Of a DNA stretch of 64,000 nt, positions 1 through 8,686 are shown in pieces. The stretch's first letter is position 1. Each line of letters begins with the position of its first letter. The stretch is from positions 248,001 to 312,000 of the forward strand of contig NZ_PXXX01000010.1 of assembly GCF_003367505.1 (NCBI RefSeq). Direction: 5' to 3'. Origin of the DNA: Lysinibacillus capsici (GTDB taxonomy: Bacteria; Bacillota; Bacilli; Bacillales_A; Planococcaceae). Under the pieces are notes generated by a model. That model was given only the letters and a program-made list of their open reading frames with translations. It was not told the origin of the DNA and made no database searches. A program made the position numbers and the translations under genes.

Positions 1-375
1 AAGGGGGCTTCCTGGGGCGCATTGTTAGTAGGTGTTACGGCATATTTTATAGGCTTGTTTAATGCAACGATGCAACTAAACGAAAAAGGATATTACCTAG
101 CTGTTTTAATATTTGGACTCTATTCAGCAATATCCTTACAAAAAGCAGTAAGAGATAAAGAAGAGGGAATACCAGTTACTAGTATTTATTATGGTATTAG
201 CTGGGTTGCACTTATTGTATCTATTTCATTAATGGGCATTGGGTTATATAATGCTGGGAGTATTGTTTTAAGCGAAAAAGGGTTCTATGGTATGTCATTT
301 GTTCTAAGTTTATTTGCATCCATCACGGTTCAAAAGAATATTAGAGACACACAGAGAGCTAGAGAAAGAGATTAA
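1..375 (+). CDS. yiaA: YiaA-like inner membrane protein (5' end cut by window)
   Basis: The frame is open from base 1, so the true start lies outside the window; 124 codons are visible. The protein consists of two copies of the YiaA/YiaB two-helix domain. Each copy has a pair of membrane helices with a conserved motif (QLNEKGYY and LSEKGFYG), followed by a short basic stretch (QKAVRDK, QKNIRDT). E. coli YiaA has the same two-copy layout. Its function is unknown. A hairpin with a short T-run follows the stop. Confidence 0.85.
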   Translation, partial: KGASWGALLVGVTAYFIGLFNATMQLNEKGYYLAVLIFGLYSAISLQKAVRDKEEGIPVTSIYYGISWVALIVSISLMGIGLYNAGSIVLSEKGFYGMSFVLSLFASITVQKNIRDTQRARERD

Positions 376-385
376 GTTACTGAAA

Positions 386-416
386 GAGTCGAGAAGTTCA
401 TTCTCGATTCCTTTTG
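386..416 (+). terminator. Terminator of the yiaA-like gene
   Basis: A 10-bp stem (GAGTCGAGAA / TTCTCGATTC, one G-T pair) with a 5-nt loop is followed by CTTTTG. It lies 11 bases after the stop codon. Confidence 0.6.
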
Positions 417-442
417 TCATTTTTTCTTAAGCTCCATACTCC

Positions 443-490
443 TCCAGACTATAAAAAAAGAAAAGAGCATGGCTGTCATCAGCCATACTC
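443..490 (-). terminator. Terminator of the GntR-bdhA operon
   Basis: Read on the minus strand, the stem GAGTATGGCT / AGCCATGCTC has a 6-nt loop and is followed by a T-rich run (TTTTCTTTTTTT). It starts 10 bases after the dehydrogenase stop codon. Confidence 0.7.
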
Positions 491-499
491 CTCTCAATT

Positions 500-1549
500 T
501 TATTTTTCTCCGCTTATTTCGACTAAAATTTTAGATTGTGTTTTGTCATTTGTTAACGTTTTGAATCCTTTTTCAACAATCTCATCTAGGTCAATTTGAC
601 TTGTGATGATCCCTTGTGGATTTAGTTGACCAGCGCTCATTGCATCAATTGTTCTTTGGAAAATTGACGGTGTATAAACAATGGATGATAATACATTAAC
701 ACCTGTGTTTGTAAGTTGCATTGGATTCCATTCGATTGGTCTTGCAAAAATCGAAACAATCATCATGTTACCACGAGGTTTTGTTACATCAATTGCTTGT
801 TTAAAGGTAGGAGCAACTCCTGCCACCTCAAAGGATACATCAACCCCATCTGCAACAATCGCACGAACTGCTTGTACAGGATTTTCTTTACCTGAATTAA
901 TAGCATGGGTTGCACCTAATTCTTTTGCCTTTTCTAATCGATCATCGGATAAATCTAATACGATAACTTTACTAGCACCTGATGCTTTTGCAGCGATTAC
1001 TGTTAATAATCCAATTGGTCCAGCTCCAAATACAGCAACAGAATCACCTAATGTAACCCCAGCATCTTTAACAGCTTGTACAGCAACAGCCATTGGTTCT
1101 ACCAGTGCACCATCTTGTAATGTTAAGTTATCTGCTAAACGATGTATATTCGTTACAGGGACATTAACATATTCCGCAAATCCACCGTTTCCATGTAAAC
1201 CAATAAAGTTAAATCCATCATAACGATCGACTTCTTCATGTTTATTTCTATATGTTAATGTAGGATTGATGACAACTCGGTCCCCAGCCTTAAAGTCAGT
1301 AACCTTAGAGCCAACTTCTTCGATGATACCAGCAAATTCATGTCCCATTGTAAGTGGGGCAACTTCACCTGTTAAATCAGCTTTTTCATTAACTGGTACG
1401 AAAACCGGACCTTCTTCGTATTCATGCAAATCACTTCCACAAATACCAGCCCACGCTACTTTTACTTTCACTTCTTCTTCTCTTAAAGCGCGTAATTCAA
1501 CCTCTTCAACTCTAATATCTTTCACACCATGCCAAACTGCAGCTTTCAT
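500..1549 (-). CDS. bdhA: 2,3-butanediol dehydrogenase-like zinc alcohol dehydrogenase
   Basis: 349 aa, full length for the medium-chain dehydrogenase/reductase family and laid out like B. subtilis BdhA. The catalytic zinc ligands are visible as C37 (GICGSD) and H70-E71 (MGHEFAG); a GALVEP motif follows near residue 152. The NAD-binding Rossmann motif GAGPIGL lies near residues 175-181. The family interconverts acetoin and 2,3-butanediol using NAD(H) in the cytoplasm. It follows a GntR regulator gene by 19 bases, so the two are probably co-transcribed. Other polyol dehydrogenases (sorbitol, threonine) share this fold, so the exact substrate is inferred. Confidence 0.8.
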   Translation of the reverse strand: MKAAVWHGVKDIRVEEVELRALREEEVKVKVAWAGICGSDLHEYEEGPVFVPVNEKADLTGEVAPLTMGHEFAGIIEEVGSKVTDFKAGDRVVINPTLTYRNKHEEVDRYDGFNFIGLHGNGGFAEYVNVPVTNIHRLADNLTLQDGALVEPMAVAVQAVKDAGVTLGDSVAVFGAGPIGLLTVIAAKASGASKVIVLDLSDDRLEKAKELGATHAINSGKENPVQAVRAIVADGVDVSFEVAGVAPTFKQAIDVTKPRGNMMIVSIFARPIEWNPMQLTNTGVNVLSSIVYTPSIFQRTIDAMSAGQLNPQGIITSQIDLDEIVEKGFKTLTNDKTQSKILVEISGEK

Positions 1550-1568
1550 TTATGTTACCCCCATAAAA

Positions 1569-2207
1569 TTATTTAAATTGGTACCATAAAATAACATCCT
1601 TAATAGCTACTCGTGCATGATCAAAATCCGACACTTCTATACACTTGATAAAAGTATTGATGGACATATGATAGGATTCAACTAGATTCATCTTCCATTT
1701 GGTTTGTGCAGCTACATTTGTAACAAATATTGTTTCTTTAAAGAATCGTAGCATAGCAATATTTCCTGTAACATCAAAAAACAATTGTAACAAGTGGGCA
1801 AACGAAACAACATATTCATAAATATTTTCAGCAGACTTTCTTTGTTTCATAGCTTCAAATCGAAATAATAGTTCATTTTGCAAATCGGCAGTCCATTTAG
1901 ATTCACACTTGGTTAGTGCAATATCCAATAGATGATAAAGCGCTTCCAAATAATCCTTTAATTCCTGATCCGTTATAATCTTCACTCTTACACCTTTATG
2001 TTGTACTTTTTCAACTACACCATCTTTTTGTAAAAGATATAGAGCCTCACGGACAGGTGCATGACTTACTTGTAACTCCTTTGCAATTTCTGCCTCTATT
2101 AAGCGCTGACCTTGTTCATAGTAACCAGAAAATATGCGAAATAATAATCGTTCAGCTATTTGCTCAGAAATTGTTTTTTTTGAAATTGAATTTTCATCAA
2201 ACCCCAT
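1569..2207 (-). CDS. GntR family regulator (FadR/FCD subgroup)
   Basis: 212 aa. The N-terminal winged helix (about residues 10-75) contains the typical EAEIAKELQVSHAPVREALY sequence. The helical C-terminal domain (about 85-205) matches the FCD ligand-binding fold. The start is ATG with GGAGTGG four bases upstream. The gene lies directly upstream of the butanediol dehydrogenase gene and probably controls the operon in response to a small organic ligand. A long perfect palindrome about 90 bp upstream of the start is a candidate operator. The effector is unknown. Confidence 0.85.
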   Translation of the reverse strand: MGFDENSISKKTISEQIAERLLFRIFSGYYEQGQRLIEAEIAKELQVSHAPVREALYLLQKDGVVEKVQHKGVRVKIITDQELKDYLEALYHLLDIALTKCESKWTADLQNELLFRFEAMKQRKSAENIYEYVVSFAHLLQLFFDVTGNIAMLRFFKETIFVTNVAAQTKWKMNLVESYHMSINTFIKCIEVSDFDHARVAIKDVILWYQFK

Positions 2208-2293
2208 TAAACCACTCCAATAAATTTATATCCTTTTATTTTAACATAGTTCTGTGTATAGGGTGATTAGCTAAAAGCGTTATATATTATGGA

Positions 2294-2317
2294 TTATAGA
2301 TTATCGATAATCTATAA
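2294..2317. promoter_or_regulatory. 24-bp perfect palindrome, candidate GntR operator
   Basis: The sequence is symmetrical around TCGA, with arms TTATAGATTATC / GATAATCTATAA. The right half (TAATCTATAAA, 2308-2318) is repeated directly at 2326-2336, 18 bp away. It lies 87 bp upstream of the GntR start codon. The position suggests an operator for that regulator; which protein binds it is inferred. Confidence 0.5.
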
Positions 2318-2558
2318 AAGTATTTTAATCTATAAACTCATTTCTTTCAAATATCTTGTTTTGGGTAGGTAACTAAATAATATCAAGTACCTTTTATGAG
2401 AAAATTTATAAATGCAAAAAAGATGGTGTTAAGTTGATCAGATTGGTATATGGAGATAATTTGCGATATGAGTTACTCAATACTAACCCATAAAAAATGC
2501 ACACAAATTGCTAGTTATTGTCTAACAATTTGTATGCCATTCATCTTAAAGTGATTTG

Positions 2559-2681
2559 TTATGAGTTGACGATGTATATCCCTTTTTTTCCATTAACAAC
2601 TATTGCGCTATATGAACCACTAATCTTCTCTGTTACAATTTATATGGGCTTACCAGCACTTTGCATACCGAATGCAACCTT
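2559..2681 (-). pseudogene. Possible gene remnant in the 2208-2765 intergenic region
   Basis: The 558-base stretch between the GntR and beta-lactamase-like genes has no intact gene. On the minus strand, one frame reads as protein-like sequence (KVAFGMQSAGKPI, stop, IVTEKISGSYSAIVVNGKKG, then IYIVNS and a stop), broken by a single in-frame TAA. It could be the tail of a decayed secreted or SH3-like protein. No start codon or ribosome binding site is attached, so the call is weak. Confidence 0.25.
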
Positions 2682-2765
2682 TTAATTATACTATTTCAAA
2701 AAGACTTAGGAATAACTCCTAAGCCGTTATCATGTTTCTTCTCATATGAAAAAGAGTCTGTACCC

Positions 2766-3743
2766 CTAGTCTCTATTCTCTATATAACTAACAATTTGAT
2801 TGGCAACAGTTGATGTTAACAACGTAGATATATTACTTAAAACAATAATTGTTGCGTCACTTTCTATCAACCTTAAATAGGAGGAAGTAAAACCATTAAT
2901 CCCCCCATGATGAAAAATGAGCGTATTATTCTTTTTTGTCTTAGTAATGTTCCATCCATATCCGTTGCCAAAACGACCTGATGAAAGCATCTGAGTTGTT
3001 ATATTTTTCGATAGTAAACAATTATTTTTTATTGCATCATCAAGTAATTGTAAATCTTCTACTGTAGAAAATAACCCACCAGCAGAATAGGTGTTAGACA
3101 TATTGATGAAACTAGCATGATAAATATTATTTTTTTCTAACTCATAACCGCTTGCTTTATACTTTTGAATAGCCACGTTATAATCAAGTCCAGTATTTAA
3201 CATAGATAGAGGCTGAAGAATCTTTTGTTTAAGAAACTCTTCATAACTTAAACCACTTGTCATTTCTATAATCTTACCTAATACAATGTATCCTGAATTA
3301 GAATAATTAAACTCTTTCCCTGGTATAGATTTGAATGAACAAGAAATAATCCAATTTATTAAATCATCTGGTGATTGTAGTTGATAAGATTTTAATAAAA
3401 AATCAGGTTGATCAGTAATATTACCAATGCCAGATGTATGCGTTAATAGATGTTCGATCATAATTTGGTTACCTTTTGGAAAATTAGGAATAAAATTATC
3501 TACAGTATTATGTAACTGTAACTTTTGCTCTTCAACTAGCATTAAAATTGCAATGGTAGTAAAGATTTTAGTTACAGATCCAATACGGAACTTTGTAATA
3601 GCTGTATTTGGTATATCCCATTCATAATTAGCTTTTCCAAATGATTCTTTATATATTGTTTCTCCTTGATCAACCACTAAGATATTTCCACTAAACCCCT
3701 CTTCTTTTGAGTTTAAAAATGAATGAATATATGATTTTAGCAA
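2766..3743 (-). CDS. Serine hydrolase of the beta-lactamase / class C PBP family
   Basis: 325 aa. All three catalytic motifs of the beta-lactamase fold are present: SVTK at residues 56-59 (nucleophile Ser56, Lys59), YSN near residue 145 and HHGG near 275. No signal peptide is visible, so it may be cytoplasmic or leave the cell by another route. Family members include D-aminopeptidases, esterases and low-activity beta-lactamases, so the substrate cannot be named. The start is TTG, chosen because AAGGAG lies 10 bases upstream. The gene is downstream of a TetR gene on the same strand, 91 bases away. Confidence 0.8.
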   Translation of the reverse strand: MLKSYIHSFLNSKEEGFSGNILVVDQGETIYKESFGKANYEWDIPNTAITKFRIGSVTKIFTTIAILMLVEEQKLQLHNTVDNFIPNFPKGNQIMIEHLLTHTSGIGNITDQPDFLLKSYQLQSPDDLINWIISCSFKSIPGKEFNYSNSGYIVLGKIIEMTSGLSYEEFLKQKILQPLSMLNTGLDYNVAIQKYKASGYELEKNNIYHASFINMSNTYSAGGLFSTVEDLQLLDDAIKNNCLLSKNITTQMLSSGRFGNGYGWNITKTKKNNTLIFHHGGINGFTSSYLRLIESDATIIVLSNISTLLTSTVANQIVSYIENRD

Positions 3744-3834
3744 ATATCAAGCACTCCTTATTTTGTACTATAAGTTACTTGAAATGTTATCCAATGGCAT
3801 TTACCAACTTCCTCCTTTCGAACTTTACGAGATC

Positions 3835-4440
3835 TTAAAGCTCATTTCTAAGATTTCTGCGAATTTCCTTTTGCTTTAACTTTATTAATTCTATGATACT
3901 TTTACAGATTCTTTTAAGTGACTCATTTGATTTGTAAGTGAGTACGAAAATACTGCCACCTTCTATCATGCTAAAGACTAAATACGCCATTTCTGTAGCT
4001 TCCTCAGGGGGCCAATTTGATTGGATAAACTTTTCTCTTAATATCATGATAAGTTCTTCATAGGCATTCTTGCATGCTAAACGAAGTTGCTCACTCATAT
4101 GCCAAGTTTCCAAAGAAATAAGTGCAAGTGGAATTCCATCATGTGCAATTTTTGGATTGAAACTTAAACATTGACCAAAAAAACACTCTAAAGCTTTAAT
4201 TACATCATCATGCTGTGAAAATAAATTTCTCAACTCTTGAGCAGCAAAATCTTTTGTTCGATTAATTGCCTCTGTCGCTAATTGCTCCTTGCCTTCAGGA
4301 AAATAATAATAAAGCGAACCTTTTGGACAACCCGACTCTTTAATAATTTGATTTAATCCAGTAGCATGGTACCCTTGTTTTTGAAACAGTGTTGACGCGG
4401 TTGATAAAATTTTCATTTTACTTTCTTGATTTCTAGACAT
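3835..4440 (-). CDS. TetR family regulator, LmrA/YxaF type
   Basis: 201 aa. The N-terminal HTH ends in the motif CPKGSLYYYFPEGKEQL, with the FPEGK variant typical of the LmrA/YxaF branch of TetR regulators. The C-terminal helices (about 75-190) form the ligand pocket. B. subtilis LmrA and YxaF repress multidrug and dioxygenase genes and respond to flavonoids. The targets here are probably its own gene and the hydrolase downstream. An LmrA/YxaF-like box lies just upstream of the start codon. Confidence 0.85.
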   Translation of the reverse strand: MSRNQESKMKILSTASTLFQKQGYHATGLNQIIKESGCPKGSLYYYFPEGKEQLATEAINRTKDFAAQELRNLFSQHDDVIKALECFFGQCLSFNPKIAHDGIPLALISLETWHMSEQLRLACKNAYEELIMILREKFIQSNWPPEEATEMAYLVFSMIEGGSIFVLTYKSNESLKRICKSIIELIKLKQKEIRRNLRNEL

Positions 4441-4455
4441 TTTCCCCTCCGAAAT

Positions 4456-4477
4456 TATAACGACTGGTCTATATAAT
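4456..4477. promoter_or_regulatory. LmrA/YxaF-like operator
   Basis: Read on the minus strand the sequence is TATATAGACCAGTCGTTATA. It resembles the box bound by LmrA and YxaF in B. subtilis (a core of AGACC-GTC within A/T flanks), which I know from the literature. It sits 16-37 bases upstream of the TetR start codon. The remainder of the gap up to 4731 shows nothing I can name. Confidence 0.55.
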
Positions 4478-4731
4478 AAATTGTTAAGACGATAAAGTCA
4501 ATAGAACTGATTATTGCTTCACCTTTACTCGTTTAATAGTTAATTCAACTTTCATTTTTAATGGCAAGCTCTAATTCCTCACCTTTTATGATTACTTGAT
4601 CTACATCAAATAATTTATTTTAATTACCCATTAATTCAGACTGCTTTTCACAGGATCAAAATTTTTTAAAATCAGCACCATCTTTTTTTCTCTTCATATT
4701 CTATAGAATCAGAATATTGAGGGGGAAACGT

Positions 4732-6129
4732 ATGGGGATTGAATTCACAGCTCTCCATTGGATTTACGTGGTTTTTATTGTGCTCATCATCGGATTTATG
4801 GTTAAACGTCGCGATACCACCCTCATTTGTGTAGTAGGCATCTTTATGCTAGCGATTGTTGCAACTGGTGATTTTACTTCTTCCATAAGTGGTGTGTTTA
4901 ACAGCTTTATTTATGCCATAACTGAGCTGCTATCAACGATTCTTATTATTTCGATTATCGTGGCGATGAGTCGGGTCATGATGTCTTCAGGTATTAATGA
5001 GGTTATGGTGGCCCCTTTCACAAAGATCATTAAAACACCCGCACTCGCTTATTGGACGATTGGACTTTTAATGATGTTTATTTCTTGGTTTTTCTGGCCA
5101 TCACCTGCAGTAGCGCTATTAGGAGCCGTGCTCTTGCCTGTTGCGATTCGGGCGGGCCTCCCAGCACTGGGGGTTGCCATGGCGATGAACTTATTTGGGC
5201 ATGGTATTGCATTATCGAGTGATTTTGTCATTCAAGGGGCTCCAAAATTAACGGCTGATGCTGCTGGTATCCCTGTTGGAGATGTTGTTTCAGCCAGTAT
5301 TCCGCTTGTTATCACAATGGGCGTTGTAACGACAATTGTTGCTTATATTTTTTTAAGACGTGATATGAAACGAGGAACGCTACTTTTAAATACTGGCAAC
5401 AATGAGGAGGAGGATGGTGAACAAGAAACTGCGGAAAACTTACTGTCAATTGGGCAAAAACGATTCTTCGCCGTACTTATTCCTATTGCCTTTATCTTAG
5501 ACGTTATCGCTATGTCAGTATTCAATTTAACGGGCGGTGATGCAACGGCTTTAATCGGTGGAACCTCTGTTTTTATTTTATTGTTGCTTAGTATGGTTGC
5601 TCATAAATCAGCGGGATTAGAAAAGACAACAAGTTATTTGATTCAAGGATTTCAATTCGGCTTTAAAGTCTTCGGACCCGTAATTCCAATTGCTGCTTTC
5701 TTCTATCTTGGAGATGCTGGCTTTACACAAATTCTTGGAGATCACCTCCCCGCTACTTCACACGGTATTGTCAATGATCTGGGTGTCGGTCTTGCAGCAA
5801 TAGTTCCGTTAACAAAGGAAATTGCTGTTGTTACATTGGCAATTGTTGGTGCCATTACTGGGTTAGATGGTTCGGGCTTCTCCGGAATTTCTTTAGCAGG
5901 TTCGGTTGGTAGTCTATTCGGGAATGCCATTGGTGGGGGAACAGCCACTTTAACTGCTTTAGGGCAAATCACAGCTATATGGGTAGGCGGCGGCGCATTG
6001 ATTCCTTGGGCATTAATCCCAGCAGCTGCTATTTGTAATGTCAGCCCATTTGAGCTGGCAAGACGAAATTTAATTCCTGTAGTCATTGGACTGATTGTGA
6101 CAACGATAGTTGCTGTATTTTTAATTTAA
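4732..6129 (+). CDS. Polytopic membrane transporter, unassigned (ion-transporter superfamily-like)
   Basis: 465 aa with about 11-12 hydrophobic segments and a hydrophilic acidic loop (NNEEEDGEQET) near residues 222-235. There is no signal peptide. The overall pattern, with two glycine-rich halves (FFWPSPAVALLGAVLLP and SGISLAGSVGSLFGNAIGGG), resembles secondary carriers of the IT superfamily such as GntP/DcuC/CitM types. I do not recognise a specific family member. ATG at 4732 is preferred over an in-frame TTG 15 bases earlier, because GAGGGGG lies six bases before it. The gene stands alone and ends at a bidirectional terminator. Confidence 0.7.
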   Translation: MGIEFTALHWIYVVFIVLIIGFMVKRRDTTLICVVGIFMLAIVATGDFTSSISGVFNSFIYAITELLSTILIISIIVAMSRVMMSSGINEVMVAPFTKIIKTPALAYWTIGLLMMFISWFFWPSPAVALLGAVLLPVAIRAGLPALGVAMAMNLFGHGIALSSDFVIQGAPKLTADAAGIPVGDVVSASIPLVITMGVVTTIVAYIFLRRDMKRGTLLLNTGNNEEEDGEQETAENLLSIGQKRFFAVLIPIAFILDVIAMSVFNLTGGDATALIGGTSVFILLLLSMVAHKSAGLEKTTSYLIQGFQFGFKVFGPVIPIAAFFYLGDAGFTQILGDHLPATSHGIVNDLGVGLAAIVPLTKEIAVVTLAIVGAITGLDGSGFSGISLAGSVGSLFGNAIGGGTATLTALGQITAIWVGGGALIPWALIPAAAICNVSPFELARRNLIPVVIGLIVTTIVAVFLI

Positions 6130-6139
6130 TAAAAATAGT

Positions 6140-6175
6140 AAGAGATGGACACTAGGTTATCAGTAGCCATCTCTT
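6140..6175. terminator. Bidirectional terminator between convergent genes
   Basis: The inverted repeat AAGAGATGG / CCATCTCTT has an 18-nt loop. It starts ten bases after the transporter stop, and its right arm overlaps the 3' end of the GntR gene on the other strand. Confidence 0.55.
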
Positions 6176-6558
6176 TCACTCTCCGTATAATACTTTTGTA
6201 AAATGTCATAAAACATTTCTTTTAGTTGAGATTTTTTCATGCCTAAAATATAAGCCTCTATCAATAATTGCTCCACTTTCATAGCTATTTGGTGACATGA
6301 AATAGTCGTTGCTTTATTAGGATCTACGATAACAAATGCTCTAGACTGAGGCTTAATGGTGATGATCCCCTTTTTTTGAAGCTCTTTGTAGCTTTTATGA
6401 ACTGTATGCAGATTGAGGTTTGTTTGTTCCGCTAGCTGGCGAATTGAAGGCAAATGGTCCCCCTTTTTTAAGCTTCCAGTCGCTATGGATAAAAGCAACT
6501 GCTGTGTGAGTTGTTGATAATATGGAATTTTGCTTCTTCGATTTACTTTTACATTCAT
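6160..6558 (-). CDS. GntR family regulator, YtrA subfamily
   Basis: 132 aa, the short size typical of YtrA-type regulators: an N-terminal winged helix (about 1-75; YYQQLTQQLLLSIATGSLKKG, with LPSIRQLAEQTNLNLHTVHK) and a short helical tail for dimerisation. YtrA-type repressors usually control ABC transporter operons in which they are encoded. Here it is the last gene of a PLDc_N / ATPase / permease operon, 21 bases after the permease. Its GGAGG lies 13 bases from the ATG, inside a self-complementary GAGGAAATCCTC sequence, which may keep its expression low. Confidence 0.85.
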   Translation of the reverse strand: MNVKVNRRSKIPYYQQLTQQLLLSIATGSLKKGDHLPSIRQLAEQTNLNLHTVHKSYKELQKKGIITIKPQSRAFVIVDPNKATTISCHQIAMKVEQLLIEAYILGMKKSQLKEMFYDILQKYYTESERDGY

Positions 6559-6579
6559 TTGTCGAGGATTTCCTCCATA

Positions 6580-7359
6580 TTAAAATTTCTTTTTGGCAAT
6601 AAAATGATGCATGATAGCCATCATGAATAGTACAAGTAACAGTGTGACAATAATATTAAAGCTATACCATTTTTCTATGTCACCTGTCATGATTATCGTT
6701 GTAGCATACAAACTATTACTAGCTGGATTTATGACATCTAAGAATGGATGTAAACCAGCACAAAAACGACAAATAAATAAGACACCAATACTAATTAAAG
6801 CAATAAATGGTGTACTATTAAAAAATGTACTCATCATGGCAACAAATGTAATGATGAACAACAGCCAAATACAATAAAATGCTAAAGCTATCAATGCGCG
6901 CATTATCGGTACAGAGGTAAATAAATAAGATGTATAGCCAAGGGACATTGCATAGCCAAGCGAAATACATAGGACGGCTAAAATATAATGAGTAAGGAGT
7001 TTACTGTTTAAGTAGGATGTGATTGATACTGGCCTTGTTAAAATGAAGGCCATCATTCCATTCGCTTTTTCTCCTTGAATAATACCCATCGTTGCAATAG
7101 CAAGGATGATTATACCTAATTGATCAAATTGCGAATTAAGGGTTGAAGCAAGCACTTCTTCTCCTCCTGGCTTTGCCATTGTTGGATCAATTATAATCCC
7201 TTCTATACCACCCATTGATTGTAAAATAGCAGGCAAGAAATACATCATAATCGGCTGAGTTAAACCTAGGAGGATATAGACGATTGGTAGCCAAACGACT
7301 TTATATTCCTTTGTCATTTGATTCATTTCTTTTTTACTTAGTGCTATAAACGTATTCAC
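6580..7359 (-). CDS. ABC transporter permease (YxlG-like)
   Basis: 259 aa with six predicted membrane helices in an ABC-2 layout and a long extracytoplasmic loop after the first helix (about 45-80). The sequence GIIQGEKANGMMAFILTRPVS, with E-K-x-x-G-x-M, is typical of ABC-2 permeases near the second helix. It follows the ATPase gene by 6 bases. By gene order it corresponds to YxlG in the B. subtilis sigY-yxlCDEFG operon. The exported substrate is unknown. Confidence 0.85.
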   Translation of the reverse strand: MNTFIALSKKEMNQMTKEYKVVWLPIVYILLGLTQPIMMYFLPAILQSMGGIEGIIIDPTMAKPGGEEVLASTLNSQFDQLGIIILAIATMGIIQGEKANGMMAFILTRPVSITSYLNSKLLTHYILAVLCISLGYAMSLGYTSYLFTSVPIMRALIALAFYCIWLLFIITFVAMMSTFFNSTPFIALISIGVLFICRFCAGLHPFLDVINPASNSLYATTIIMTGDIEKWYSFNIIVTLLLVLFMMAIMHHFIAKKKF

Positions 7360-7365
7360 TTCAAA

Positions 7366-8280
7366 TTACACCACCAATTCTAAAAATATTTCTTCTAAGC
7401 TTTCTTGAAGGCCAAGATCAAACTTTGTAAATAGTACATTTGAATCCAATCCGTACTGTAGCAATCGATGGGCGTCCTTTTCCAAGTGATTGACATATAC
7501 TTTAAAACCTTCCCCACAATTTTCGATTCTCTTTACATAAGGTAAATGTTCAATCGTTGTTAGCCACTTCACATCTTTCTTTTGAACCGCTAAAAAGATA
7601 GCTGAATCTTGATAGCGATTAAGTAACTCTAATTTTGTTGCATCTTCTATTTTGTAACCATTTTTAATGACCACAAAGCGCTCACAAACTTCCTCCGCAT
7701 CGGCTAAAATATGTGTAGAAAGTAATATGGTCGTTTCTTTTTTTATGTCTTTTAATAGATTCAGCACTTCACGTCTACCAATTGGATCTAGAGCTGAAAC
7801 TGGTTCATCCATAATGATGAAAGCTGGCCTGTGTAATAAAGCTTGTGCGATTCCAAGACGCTGTTTCATACCTCCTGAAAATGTTCCAACATGAGCATAT
7901 GCTTCTTTCCCTAAGCCTACCTTTTCCAGAAGAATTGGGATGTCTTTTTGTAATTGATTTTTCGAAATACCCGAAAGTGTCCCCATAAAGGCTAAAGTTT
8001 CAGAGGCTGTCATCCACGAGAAGAAATTAGGGTACTGTGGTAAATAACCAATATGATTTTTCATCTTTGAAATTTTTTGCCCATCAAGTACAATGTCCCC
8101 TGCATCTGCATAAAGAATATCAGCAATAATCTGAATTAATGTAGATTTTCCTGCCCCGTTTGGTCCAATAAGCCCTACACATTCATTCGAATCTATAACC
8201 ATTGAAAAGCTACTTACTGCCGTTTTCTGTTTAAATTTTTTCGTAATATTATTAATTTCTAAGCGCACGTTTATTGACAT
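7366..8280 (-). CDS. ABC transporter ATP-binding protein (YxlF-like)
   Basis: 304 aa. Walker A GPNGAGKST (about residues 38-46), signature FSGGMKQRLG, Walker B FIIMDEP and the switch histidine (LLSTH) are all present; a roughly 90-residue C-terminal extension is typical of ABC-2 exporter ATPases. The ATG at 8280 lies inside the end of the upstream gene (29-base overlap) and its own ribosome site (GGGAAGAAAGG), so translation is probably coupled; GTG at 8265 is an alternative start. It energises the permease encoded next. Confidence 0.9.
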   Translation of the reverse strand: MSINVRLEINNITKKFKQKTAVSSFSMVIDSNECVGLIGPNGAGKSTLIQIIADILYADAGDIVLDGQKISKMKNHIGYLPQYPNFFSWMTASETLAFMGTLSGISKNQLQKDIPILLEKVGLGKEAYAHVGTFSGGMKQRLGIAQALLHRPAFIIMDEPVSALDPIGRREVLNLLKDIKKETTILLSTHILADAEEVCERFVVIKNGYKIEDATKLELLNRYQDSAIFLAVQKKDVKWLTTIEHLPYVKRIENCGEGFKVYVNHLEKDAHRLLQYGLDSNVLFTKFDLGLQESLEEIFLELVV

Positions 8281-8503
8281 CCTTTCTTCCCATCACGAAA
8301 TATAGAACAGAACCAATTGTATTAAAGAACAAAATAATAATGGCCCACATTAGTATGTTTTCTCTGCTATCTCTATGTTTATATAAATCTATTAGTGCAA
8401 CAGTGATAAGTAAAAAACCTACGAGTACAAATGGTAAAAGAATTGGTAGTATGTTTGCCCAATCAATTTGATTTAAGTCTTCAAAACCATAGTGTAATTT
8501 CAT
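8252..8503 (-). CDS. Small membrane protein with PLDc_N domain (YxlE-like)
   Basis: 83 aa with two membrane helices (about residues 18-38 and 50-72) and a basic tail. The motif LYKHRDSRENILMWAIIILF matches the PLDc_N two-helix domain found in B. subtilis YxlE, a negative regulator of the SigY system. ATG at 8503 was chosen because AAAGGGG lies upstream at good distance; the longer frame from 8545 has no ribosome site. It is the first gene of the ABC operon and overlaps the ATPase gene. No sigma-factor gene is next to it. Confidence 0.8.
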   Translation of the reverse strand: MKLHYGFEDLNQIDWANILPILLPFVLVGFLLITVALIDLYKHRDSRENILMWAIIILFFNTIGSVLYFVMGRKDVNKRALRN

Positions 8504-8520
8504 TTTTATAACCCCTTTCA

Positions 8521-8542
8521 TTATCATTATCAATAATGATAA
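8521..8542. promoter_or_regulatory. Inverted repeat upstream of the YxlE-like operon
   Basis: Perfect 10-bp arms TTATCATTAT / ATAATGATAA are separated by CA. The repeat lies 18 bases upstream of the first operon start. Related sequence recurs as the direct repeat TTGATAATGTT (8610-8620) and TTGATAACATT (8628-8638), in front of the divergent regulator gene. The arrangement suggests operator sites for that regulator. Confidence 0.5.
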
Positions 8543-8686
8543 CAAAAGAATGAAAAAATTTCATTACCTTTTTACTGTACATCTTTAAAAAAACGCTATA
8601 GTATATTTTTTGATAATGTTCTCAAATTGATAACATTTGATTGCTTCCCTTGATACTATCTCATTTTCTGGTAGGAGGATCGGTTT

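Noticed and set aside
681..1223. 180-codon open frame antisense to bdhA
   Set aside because: It is a shadow of the dehydrogenase gene, with no ribosome site and no recognisable motif.
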